A DNA stretch of 64,000 nucleotides from Plectosphaerella cucumerina (lineage: Eukaryota; Ascomycota; Sordariomycetes; Glomerellales; Plectosphaerellaceae), in assembly GCA_020746995.1 (NCBI GenBank), contig JAGPXD010000005.1:3348001-3412000 (forward strand), in the 5' to 3' direction. A program made the position numbers and the translations under genes. Under the pieces are notes generated by a model that saw only the letters and a list, made by a program, of their open reading frames with translations, had not been told where the DNA came from and searched no databases. This document shows positions 19,651-27,932 of the stretch, piece after piece. Numbering within the stretch: the first letter of the stretch is position 1; each line of letters opens with the position of its first letter.

Positions 19651-22167
19651 CTACCCAATGAAGCTCGAGATGTACACCACCGGCCCCCTGCTGTACACAT
19701 CCCAGCCATACGTCCTCATATCAGAGTCACCAACAAGCCAATGGTACCCGTTCGCGTCAATGTGCCATCTTTGACCCCAGTCATTGATGTGTCCGAGCAG
19801 GAAAGCGGGCCTGGGCATGGGAGCCAAGTAGATCGCCGGCAGCGAGTAAACCGGAGACGGGGCAAACACCGAAGACTGGACAGACAACGGAGACCAGGAG
19901 GCCCCATAGACTGGGCAATGCCACTGATAGACCGGCTGGGGCGCAGGCGGGGCGTACACGTTGGCCTGGGCTTGCTGTATTTGGTCGTGTGCGTGCTCTT
20001 CAGCTTCCTGCCAGCCGATCTCCCAGTCCTCCTCTGGCCGCTGATGAAAGCCGTGTCCCTGGGGCTCTGCTGCTTGCTGTTGATCGACGAAATCTTGCGG
20101 CTCTTCCGACTGATGAAGGACGTAGTGCTGCGGCTCACGAACTTGCTGCTCCTCGTCGTGAACTGTGGTGTAGTCGTCCTCGAGGTCTTCGTCGTAAATT
20201 CGAGGGTACTCTTGATGACCCAGGACATGACCTTGGTCCATGTCGTCGTCCTCATCGTCATCAGAATCGGAATCGCTCAAGTCGGAGTCTTGTTCATAAT
20301 CTTCGTCGTCATCGTCGTCTTCGCTGTCATAGCCGTCTTCGCCGTAGTCCATTTCGGCGTCTTCGTCATCCGAGTCCTGTGCAGGAGCTTGAGCACCCTC
20401 GTTTCCATCCTCCTCATCGTTGCCATTGGCCTGCTGTTCAGAATCTTGATCGCCCCAATTGTCGGGCAGATCCATGATCCAAGCCTCCAAATGTTCCGCC
20501 GTGTAAAGATTCCAGCCCCAAATTTGCGATGCAGGGGCCTCTTCCGGGACGGGTTCGACGTCGATCTGCGGCGCAGGCTCTCCTTCCGGAAGAGGACCGA
20601 CCTCGACTTGCAGTTCAAGGTCTCCCTCTGGGACAGGCTCATAGACCAGCGGGCACAAGCAGCCGGCCACCGGATGCTTGAACCCACAGGCGCAGAGGTA
20701 CTGGGGTTCCGTTGTCCAAAGCGCGTTCTTCATCTGAATCAGGTGGTCTGCGAAGAGCTCCCACCCTTCCTCTTCGTGATCCTCCACGTCCCAGCGGCCG
20801 CCCCAGATCTCGGGACGCTTCCTCTCCTTTCCTGCCTTGGCCACGTGCCATTCCTTCGACTCCCTCATGATGTTGAGGTGCAGCTGGGCAAAAGTCTTTT
20901 GGGCTTCGTTGAAGCCTTGGCGGATGACGGGCCGGCGTCCGATGGAGGAGACGTCAATGTGGCGGAGAAGGTAGGCCACGAGATGGTTGATGAGGAGTTT
21001 GTCGACCTTAAATTCAGCTTCCGCATTTTCGGGGACGGGCTCTTCGTCGCTCATCAGGATGTCGTCGATGGTGTTGAGGCCCTCTTGCAGGCGGGCCCGA
21101 TCAGCCGGCTCGACGTGGTGGATGATGGCGGCAATGTGCTCGATCTGTCTGATCGTCCAGAAGTTGCGGATCTTCCAGACCTTGAAGACCGACGTTGGGT
21201 GCATGCCGTAGATTGCCTCGAGGACCATGGGCTTGATCAGGTCCATCTTCCAAAGCAGGATGTCGGCGCCGATGTGTCCCCACATGTGGTAGCGGGGGAG
21301 GTCATGATGGATCGTCTTGCCGCGAATGGTGGTCTCGATCCAGATGAGTCGATAGGCGAGGTAGTTGGCATAGGCTTCGGAGCAGAAGGGGATGGCCTTG
21401 AGCTTGGCGGTCACGTTGTCTTCGAGACAGCCTCTGGGGAAGCCGAGGCGGCGGAAGAACCGGACCGTCTCGTCAGGGTGGGCATGGACGAGTTGCCTGC
21501 CCTCGCGGTAGGGCCAGTCGAACATCATACGCTCCGTGTACTCGCGCTGGGTCCGGGCCTGGCAAATATCCGGACGGGGGCAGCTGATGGCGGGGATGCG
21601 GGCTTTGGCGGGGAAGCAGGTGGTGTCGAGGCTGTCAATGGCGACCCTGATGCTCCTGTCGTAGAGGGCGCCGTTGTGGACGGTGGGCTTGATCTCCTCA
21701 CCGCGGTCGTTGAGGTAGGCGGCCTCGAAGACGCCGCCGCAGCGATCGCACTCTGCCTCGACGGGACACTCGGGGTCGGTGCGCCTGGGGCCGAAGAGTT
21801 CGGGAATGTAGGCGCGATGGGGGATGTTGTTGAATTTGATGTTGTTGAAGACCACCTTGACGCTGGGGTGGTCCGGCTCGTTGGGCTCCCTGGCCAGCTT
21901 CATGAGCTGACGGTCTCTCTCCGAGATGACGCAGGAGCGAGGGTTGCCCTGGGTATGGGCCTCGGTGAGGGCGGTGACGTCCGAGAACCTGCCCTTGTCG
22001 TTGGCCGCGACGATGCGGTCCATACGGGCCCTGAAGGCGTAGTAGGCCTGGACCTCGGAGGTTTGGCCAGCGGCCATGAGGGCTTCGGCACGCTTGGCGA
22101 AGCGGAGACGGGCACGCTGAAGAGCGGCGGCGGAGGAGGGGACGTAGTCGAAAGGCATGGCGAGCAT
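19651..22167 (-). CDS. Large orphan protein with acidic low-complexity C-terminal region
   Basis: An intronless 838-residue frame from the ATG at 22167; a second ATG three codons on (MPFDYVPSS) is equally plausible. Residues 1-480 look globular, with a possible zinc site (CPVEAECDRCGG, later CPRPDIC and CACGFKHPVAGCLCPL) and well-mixed composition. Residues about 520-700 form an extremely Asp/Glu-rich tract (DDEDAEMDYGEDGYDSEDD and similar). The tail is Gln/Pro/Tyr-rich and ends in a Trp/Tyr-rich block (GHINDWGQRWHIDANGYHW). I do not recognise a family. Globular-looking core, acidic tract and no membrane span suggest a nuclear or cytosolic protein. The opposite strand is also open over the whole length, which is explained by base composition. 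Confidence 0.75.
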   Translation of the reverse strand: MLAMPFDYVPSSAAALQRARLRFAKRAEALMAAGQTSEVQAYYAFRARMDRIVAANDKGRFSDVTALTEAHTQGNPRSCVISERDRQLMKLAREPNEPDHPSVKVVFNNIKFNNIPHRAYIPELFGPRRTDPECPVEAECDRCGGVFEAAYLNDRGEEIKPTVHNGALYDRSIRVAIDSLDTTCFPAKARIPAISCPRPDICQARTQREYTERMMFDWPYREGRQLVHAHPDETVRFFRRLGFPRGCLEDNVTAKLKAIPFCSEAYANYLAYRLIWIETTIRGKTIHHDLPRYHMWGHIGADILLWKMDLIKPMVLEAIYGMHPTSVFKVWKIRNFWTIRQIEHIAAIIHHVEPADRARLQEGLNTIDDILMSDEEPVPENAEAEFKVDKLLINHLVAYLLRHIDVSSIGRRPVIRQGFNEAQKTFAQLHLNIMRESKEWHVAKAGKERKRPEIWGGRWDVEDHEEEGWELFADHLIQMKNALWTTEPQYLCACGFKHPVAGCLCPLVYEPVPEGDLELQVEVGPLPEGEPAPQIDVEPVPEEAPASQIWGWNLYTAEHLEAWIMDLPDNWGDQDSEQQANGNDEEDGNEGAQAPAQDSDDEDAEMDYGEDGYDSEDDDDDEDYEQDSDLSDSDSDDDEDDDMDQGHVLGHQEYPRIYDEDLEDDYTTVHDEEQQVREPQHYVLHQSEEPQDFVDQQQAAEPQGHGFHQRPEEDWEIGWQEAEEHAHDQIQQAQANVYAPPAPQPVYQWHCPVYGASWSPLSVQSSVFAPSPVYSLPAIYLAPMPRPAFLLGHINDWGQRWHIDANGYHWLVGDSDMRTYGWDVYSRGPVVYISSFIG

Positions 22168-22277
22168 GTTGGAAGTGAATGAGAGTGGTTGGTGGTGTTT
22201 TGATGGACCTTGTTGAGAACGAGAGAAGAGTTAAAGGTACACTGACGTATGAACGTAAGTGTAGAGGTTTCTTTCGT

Positions 22278-22298
22278 GATGCTTGATGCTTGATGCTT
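22278..22298. repeat. Three tandem copies of GATGCTT
   Basis: A 7-bp unit is repeated three times without mismatch in the probable leader of the large orphan gene. Possibly slippage, no known role. Confidence 0.8.
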
Positions 22299-22449
22299 GT
22301 GTTGGTGACACAGTAGAGTACAGTAGAGGTACAGAGTGAAGTTGGAAGCTTGGAGCTTGAGTACTTGACTGTTGGGAACTGTGTGGTGATACGATTCTTG
22401 ACGATGGGTGGGAATTTATCCAGATGAAGAAGACGTGGGGGCAGACCTT

Positions 22450-22457
22450 CTTTTATA
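22450..22457 (-). promoter_or_regulatory. Probable TATA box of the large orphan gene
   Basis: TATAAAAG on the minus strand, about 285 nt upstream of the ATG at 22167. It is a good match and in the right orientation, implying a leader of about 250 nt. Confidence 0.45.
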
Positions 22458-23081
22458 GGGTTGTGGGAAGTATGTCGATGAGTCGACGAAGCCTCCTGAA
22501 CAAGCCTCTTGAGCAGACGGGAGGGTGTTGGCTGAACTTTGGACAGCGGCTGCCTCACGGTGGCATTGTGACTGCAATGGTGGAAGACGTTCTGCCTCCT
22601 CAAAAACATAAATCACAGCAGAGGCGGGAGGTGAATGGAAAAAATGGTTGGCGATACTCGTCTTTTGGCGTTGTGGTGGACGCCACGGGCTTGGACTCGA
22701 GTCGAAAGCCACCTCTGGACTCGACAGCCGCCTCAAAATCATGTTCGCAACATAGTGCCTCATAGCCATGCAGGATTTTTTGGTTGGCCCTTACGTCTTC
22801 TTCCCACTTTCTTCCTCAGGCTGTTATCAAATGCTGTAATGGGGCGCCGGCGGCATCGTGGTGTCTGTTGGGTTGGAATGTCGTAGAATCATGGGCACAT
22901 AAGGGTCAATGTTGGGGGGCGTATCATCACGATGAAAACTCTGCTTCTGAGCAAAATGCCGGTGTAAATGAGGCCCTAGATGCGGTGCTCCTATGCAGAA
23001 AACTTGAATAGATGCTGACCTGCTCCCATATGTAAACGGCCTGCGTGACTATGTACATTGCCTCCCTTTCCTCTTTCCCTC

Positions 23082-25091
23082 CTACCTCGAACGCAACTGC
23101 TTCTCATGCTCTACCCAAAAGTTCTTGCACGCTCGGTGCCCCCAATGCTCGACCCACCACTCGCCAAAGCTATCCTCCACATCAAAGTCTACCTTCGTGA
23201 CTCGCTCATCCCGCTTGAGCCCGCAGACGACGCAGGGCTTGGGGGCGGTGGCCACCATCTTGGCCGTGGTGACTGGTATGTTCTCAGCCAGTTCTGGAAC
23301 CTTGAGCTGGGAACGGCCAGAAGCGGCTGTGCTGTTTGCCGCTGCGACGGCGGAGCGAAGGCGTCCGACATGCTCGCGCCACACTGCGACGAGGTCTGCT
23401 GCCTCACGATCCTCGCGAGCTGCTTGGGTGCGGTCGACGCCAGCGAGTTTCATGCCCTTTGCGCCGGCGGCGGAGATGGCCATGCCTTGGGAGAGGAAGC
23501 GGTCGCGATGCCAGCGCAGCTTGCGGCCGGCGATAATGCGGGCTGCCACGGTGGCGATGAGGAGGTAGGCGCGAAGGAAGGTTGCCGTGGCTGGGTCGGC
23601 GGTGACGCGGTCTTTGATGGACTGGGACTGGCCGGCTAGAGGCTTGAAAAGCGAGTTGTTGGCGAGGCTGAGAAGCTGAGGGAAGATGGAGAGGAGGACC
23701 GAGGGCGGAGGGACGTTTGTTGGGGGCGGGGCAGCGTCAGAAGACTGGGTGTCGAGGACGGCTGGGGACACGCCGATGCCGGGGGATGGTGTTGGCTTGG
23801 TTGGAGGAGCATCGACAGCATCCCAATCCCACGAGTCGGATGTGTCGACGGGCTTTGGCGGGGGCTTCTTCGCCACTGGGGCTTTCTTTGCTTGAGCCGC
23901 AGGTTTGGCAGGCTTCTTGACCTCGGGGAAGGGTTCGAAATCCTTGTCCTCAAAGGGCGACCAGTCCTCGGGCTTCTTCTCGGTGTCGCCCTCGAAGGTT
24001 GGCCATGCAGTGACGGGCGTGGGCGAGTGGTCCTTCTCTGCGGGCTCTGGGGCGAAAAAGTCTGGTGTTGTGGGCGTCTTCAGTGCCAGACCCGGGAATG
24101 GATTGCGTTCGTTGAAAGAGGGCGACTTGGGTGCCTGAGGGTACACGGACGATGTGGGAGACGTCAAGCCGCTGAGGGACGTGACGCTCAGCGTGGGCCC
24201 GTGATGCGTGCGCTTCGCCGTCAGCTGCGGCGGCGTCGTGTCGAGGGAGAGCAAGTCGAGAGACAGGGGCGCTGGTGCGCGGCTTTGCTGCTTAGGTTTG
24301 GCCACTTGGGTCAGTGAAGGTCGTGGTGGCGACTGCGGCTTCGACTGCCATCCAGGTGCGGCGGAAGAGAAGTTGTCGCCCGTCTCAAAGTCGCCAAAAT
24401 CATCGTCATCGTCCTCTGCCCCGACACCCTGGAAGTCCTCGGCATCAAAAAGAACGTTGGGATCTGCAGGCTTCCGTTGAACCGGCTGTTGTGGCGGCGG
24501 AGGTGGGCTGGGTTGGAGGAAGGGCCCGGGCGCGGCCGCTGGCGGGATCGGCGACGTTGGCTTTCCCTCGTAAACGTGCACGTAGGATATGTTTGAGATG
24601 GACGATGCGTGGCGCTGATGCTGGTTCTGGCTCTGGGGCGGTGGTGGCGGGTGCTGGAAACCATTGAAGTCGAGGAGGTTGTTCGACATGAGGTCGAATG
24701 TAGACGCGCGCATCCTACCTTGCGGCGGCGAAGTAGGTTCAGCCTCGGCCCCAGATTTGTCGTCGGCCGTCTCAAAGTCTCCCCATCCGTCATCGTCGTC
24801 GGCCTTGACCTGCGGCGGTTGAGCGACGGGCACGGCGCCAACGAGATTGCCGCCAAAGGAAGAAAAGTCGCCCCAGCCATCACCTGTCGTTGCCGTTGCT
24901 GTTGAAGTCTTCGACGCGCCCCATGTCTGCGGCGGCGGAGATGCCTGGCCGTGTCCCCTGTGCGAAGCGGTGGCACCAAAGGAGCTGAAGTTGAAAGGGT
25001 CCGACGACGAGGTCGATGCCTGCTGCGGCTGTTGCGGCTGCTGCGGCTTCGAGTAGAAGCTGTCAAACTCGGCGAGGAGGTCGGCGCTCAT
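23082..25091 (-). CDS. WGDF-motif protein, probable clathrin-adaptor accessory (ppk6/Laa2-like)
   Basis: Intronless 669-residue frame from the ATG at 25091 (MSADLLAEFDSFY); the frame is open upstream but those residues lack character. The N-terminal 250 residues are Ser/Pro/Gln-rich and carry short acidic-aromatic motifs DGWGDFSSF, DDGWGDFET and DDFGDFETG, the type that bind clathrin adaptor ear domains. The middle is disordered and proline-rich. The last 150 residues are helical and end in a Cys pair with Trp-rich tail (CVVCGLKRDERVTK, WWVEHWGHRACKNFW). I recall a fungal family of this design, often labelled ppk6 although it lacks kinase motifs, and there are none here. A role at trans-Golgi or endosome is inferred from the motifs. 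It shares a 475-bp divergent promoter with MRH4. Confidence 0.72.
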   Translation of the reverse strand: MSADLLAEFDSFYSKPQQPQQPQQASTSSSDPFNFSSFGATASHRGHGQASPPPQTWGASKTSTATATTGDGWGDFSSFGGNLVGAVPVAQPPQVKADDDDGWGDFETADDKSGAEAEPTSPPQGRMRASTFDLMSNNLLDFNGFQHPPPPPQSQNQHQRHASSISNISYVHVYEGKPTSPIPPAAAPGPFLQPSPPPPPQQPVQRKPADPNVLFDAEDFQGVGAEDDDDDFGDFETGDNFSSAAPGWQSKPQSPPRPSLTQVAKPKQQSRAPAPLSLDLLSLDTTPPQLTAKRTHHGPTLSVTSLSGLTSPTSSVYPQAPKSPSFNERNPFPGLALKTPTTPDFFAPEPAEKDHSPTPVTAWPTFEGDTEKKPEDWSPFEDKDFEPFPEVKKPAKPAAQAKKAPVAKKPPPKPVDTSDSWDWDAVDAPPTKPTPSPGIGVSPAVLDTQSSDAAPPPTNVPPPSVLLSIFPQLLSLANNSLFKPLAGQSQSIKDRVTADPATATFLRAYLLIATVAARIIAGRKLRWHRDRFLSQGMAISAAGAKGMKLAGVDRTQAAREDREAADLVAVWREHVGRLRSAVAAANSTAASGRSQLKVPELAENIPVTTAKMVATAPKPCVVCGLKRDERVTKVDFDVEDSFGEWWVEHWGHRACKNFWVEHEKQLRSR

Positions 25092-25566
25092 TGTGGGCGC
25101 TTGGAATGTCTCATAGCCGGCAGGCGAGGCACGGAGGGCGAGTGAGCGAGGGTGGGTGTGTGTGCTGCAGTGGGTGTGTGGCACTGAGATGACCTCGACG
25201 TCGAGGCTGAACACACGCGTGTCTGAGTCCAAAGGAAGGGGTGACAGGGGCGGGTCTGATGGGTTGATGCATGGTGATGCTTGGCTATCTCAGATCTAGG
25301 GAATATTGGTGGCCGACTGTTAGTGCTGCATCAGGTGTCGTTGGCTGGCGCATGCGGGTGACGTGGGGGGAATTACAGTGAAAGGTGCGCTAAACCGCAT
25401 CGAAATGACGGGTCCAATCCCCAGTCCCACATTAAAATTTCTAGATTCGGAGGCGCGTCCCTTGCACCTGCTCTTGCTGCTGTTAGGAAGGAAGCAAGGC
25501 ATGCTGATGGAAAGCTGTCTCCTTTCATCAACCTCACACCATCCTCACCACCCCCCATCAACGGCC
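25092..25566. promoter_or_regulatory. Divergent promoter region between WGDF-protein gene and MRH4
   Basis: 475 nt between the two start codons. No strong TATA seen. Open frames from both neighbours run into it without conserved residues. Confidence 0.5.
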
Positions 25567-27423
25567 ATGATGCCGCCCAGAACCTTGGGCGCCCTGTGCC
25601 CCCTCTGCCACATCTCCCTCCGGCCGCAGGCCTCCTCCTCCATCCGCCCCCTGCTACAGACATGGCAGGCCCAGTCGTACGCAACCAAGGAGAAGCCATC
25701 GCGCATGGTGCTCTCCGACCGCAAGCACGTCGCGCGCGGCGACAAGAAGCCACCGAGGCGCTCCTTCGAAGGTCCCTTTGGCTCCATGAACACCACATAC
25801 TTCAACCCTCCCCCGACGACCACCCGCCGCTCCGGCCCCGGCGCCGCATCGAGGCAACAGAGACCGACGACATCGCGCTACGGAGAGCGAGCGGCTGGAG
25901 GAAGGTCGACATCAAAGTTTGAAAAGGGCGACCGCGAAGACTTCAAGACACTCAAGATGCACCGCGCCCTGGCCGATGTGTCGTACAAGAGGAGGAACCA
26001 GATCAAGGATCAGATGCAGTCATACGAGGCCTTTGACCAGTTCCAGCTCCTCCCGAGTGTCAAGAAGGCCCTTCTCGAAGACGCCCTCAATGGAATGATC
26101 GACGTGAAGCCCACCCCCGTTCAGAGGCTCGCCATTCCCGCCCTCCTCGGCCAGCAGAGCCGCTTCTCGGCCCGTTCCACCCGCGGCACCACGCCCGCCC
26201 GCCAGGAGTTCCTGCTCGCCGCCGAGACGGGCTCAGGCAAGACCCTAGCCTACCTCGTCCCCGCCATCAACGCCCTCAAGGCCGCCGAGGAGGCGGACCC
26301 TGATATTCAGGCCTACAAGCAGCGCCAGGCCGAGGAGCGCGAGGCCCAAAAGTCCCGCGTCGTCAAGGGCAAGTTCGATGAGCCGCACCCCACCATGGCC
26401 CGCCCCCGCGTCGTCATCCTCGTGCCCTCGGCCGAGCTCGTCGACCAGGTCGGCGCCGTCGCCAAGAGCCTCTCTCACCACGTCAAGTTCAAGTCGGAGA
26501 AGCTTTCGGCCAAGATCAGCGCAGAAGTCATCGAGCGCAACCTCTACTCTCCCCGCGGCGTCGACGTCGTCATCTCCACTCCGCAGCTGCTCTCGGGCAT
26601 CGCCGAATCCGATCCCAACATCCTCTCTCAGGTCACTGACCTCGTCATCGATGAGGCCGACTCGCTCTTCGACCGCAGCTTCGCCCCTGTTACTACCACA
26701 ATCATCAGCAAGGCCCTGCCCTCCGTCAAGCGCCTCGTCTGCTGCTCCGCCACCATTCCCCGCGGTCTCGACAAGTACCTCGCTCGCGAGTTCCCCGATA
26801 TGGTCCGCATCACCACTCCCAACCTCCATGCCGTCCCCCGTCGCGTCCAGCTAGGCGTCATCGACGTCTCAAAGGACCCCTACCGCGACAACAAGGACCT
26901 CGCCACTGCCGACGCCATCTACTCCATCGGCCGCGAGTCGTCCCGCCACGAGGGCCTCGACAAGGATGAGATTGACATCCGCCGCATCATCGTCTTCGTC
27001 AACGAGCGCGAGACCGTCCAGACCGTCGCAGAGTACCTGCAATCCAAGGGCATCGACGCCGTTGCGCTGCACCGTGACACCTCGGAGCAGCGCCAGTCAG
27101 CCATGCTCTCCTCCTTCACCTCGGCCGAGCCCATGCGCTCTCCCGCCCCTCCTACCCCCGAGCCTGGCGCGAAGCGCTCTCTGCCCAACGTGAAGGTCAT
27201 CGTCGCTACCGACCTGGCCTCCAGGGGTATTGATACTCTGGCCGTGCGTCACGTCATTCTCTACGATGTGCCGCACACCACCATCGACTTCATCCACCGC
27301 CTTGGCCGCGCCGGCCGCATGGGACGTCGTGGGCGCGGCATCGTCCTCGCTGGCCGCAAGGACAGGAAGGACGTCATTGCCGAGGTGAAGAAGGCCATGT
27401 TCATGGGCCAGGCGCTCGTGTAA
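25567..27423 (+). CDS. MRH4: Mitochondrial DEAD-box RNA helicase Mrh4
   Basis: Intronless 618-residue frame. The N-terminus (MMPPRTLGALCPLCHISLRP) and following basic Ser/Arg-rich region look like a mitochondrial presequence. Helicase motifs in order: PTPVQRLAIPALL (Q motif), AAETGSGKT (Walker A), VPSAELVDQ (Ia), STPQLL (Ib), IDEADSL (DEAD box), SAT (III), VFVNERE (IV), ATDLASRGID (V) and HRLGRAGR (VI). Ser instead of Thr in motif Ia, a long insert after Walker A and the presequence fit Mrh4, which in yeast is needed for late assembly of the mitochondrial large ribosomal subunit. An in-frame upstream ATG at about 25501 would only extend the presequence. Confidence 0.88.
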   Translation: MMPPRTLGALCPLCHISLRPQASSSIRPLLQTWQAQSYATKEKPSRMVLSDRKHVARGDKKPPRRSFEGPFGSMNTTYFNPPPTTTRRSGPGAASRQQRPTTSRYGERAAGGRSTSKFEKGDREDFKTLKMHRALADVSYKRRNQIKDQMQSYEAFDQFQLLPSVKKALLEDALNGMIDVKPTPVQRLAIPALLGQQSRFSARSTRGTTPARQEFLLAAETGSGKTLAYLVPAINALKAAEEADPDIQAYKQRQAEEREAQKSRVVKGKFDEPHPTMARPRVVILVPSAELVDQVGAVAKSLSHHVKFKSEKLSAKISAEVIERNLYSPRGVDVVISTPQLLSGIAESDPNILSQVTDLVIDEADSLFDRSFAPVTTTIISKALPSVKRLVCCSATIPRGLDKYLAREFPDMVRITTPNLHAVPRRVQLGVIDVSKDPYRDNKDLATADAIYSIGRESSRHEGLDKDEIDIRRIIVFVNERETVQTVAEYLQSKGIDAVALHRDTSEQRQSAMLSSFTSAEPMRSPAPPTPEPGAKRSLPNVKVIVATDLASRGIDTLAVRHVILYDVPHTTIDFIHRLGRAGRMGRRGRGIVLAGRKDRKDVIAEVKKAMFMGQALV

Positions 27424-27932
27424 GCGGACAGGCTTGCCGTGTATGATCTGTTGTATAGTAGCTGTATGATGAGTGGGCATGGGCATGAAAATCACATAGA
27501 AGAGGCTGGTGGGCAGTGGGCAGCCAGGCCGGCCCGTGGCTATTCGCCGCTCTGGATACCAAGAGCAAGCATATGCATATGTAATAAAGGAAACATCTAC
27601 TTTGTCCTAACTTAACCTTCTGATATCTGATCGATCAGGGCGTGACATGGCAGGTGAAGTACAATTGTGGCTAGACCGTGGCTGATGTACAAGTGATGAT
27701 GCTGTGTTGTGGCGCGAGCTGCATTGGTGCAGTGGGGCACCAAGAATCCGCCCTCTCCCAAGCGCGACGCGTCGCGCGTTTTCTACTGAACATCACCGCC
27801 TCGACCTCGACAGAAACAATTCAGCAACCTTCGCGCAGCCTCGTCTGCCCCGCAATTCAACTCGAGACTCGACTATACCGAAGAGAATAATCAAAACAGC
27901 CGTTGAATTCGAACATCAAATCAACGCGCGCA
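27424..27932. other. Intergenic region
   Basis: 509 nt between MRH4 and the next gene on the same strand. Nothing recognisable apart from a C/T- and A-rich leader just before 27933. Confidence 0.5.

Larger units (their letters stand above)
22168..23081. other. Promoter region of the large orphan gene
   Basis: 914 nt without a credible gene. It holds a TATA-like element and a short tandem GATGCTT repeat, then the 3' flank of the WGDF-protein gene. Confidence 0.5.

Noticed and set aside
19591..22182. 863-codon open frame on the plus strand opposite the large orphan gene
   Set aside because: It mirrors the other strand: runs of Val/Leu/Ile correspond to the Asp/Glu tract read backwards. The minus-strand frame has the ATG, the TATA box and normal composition.
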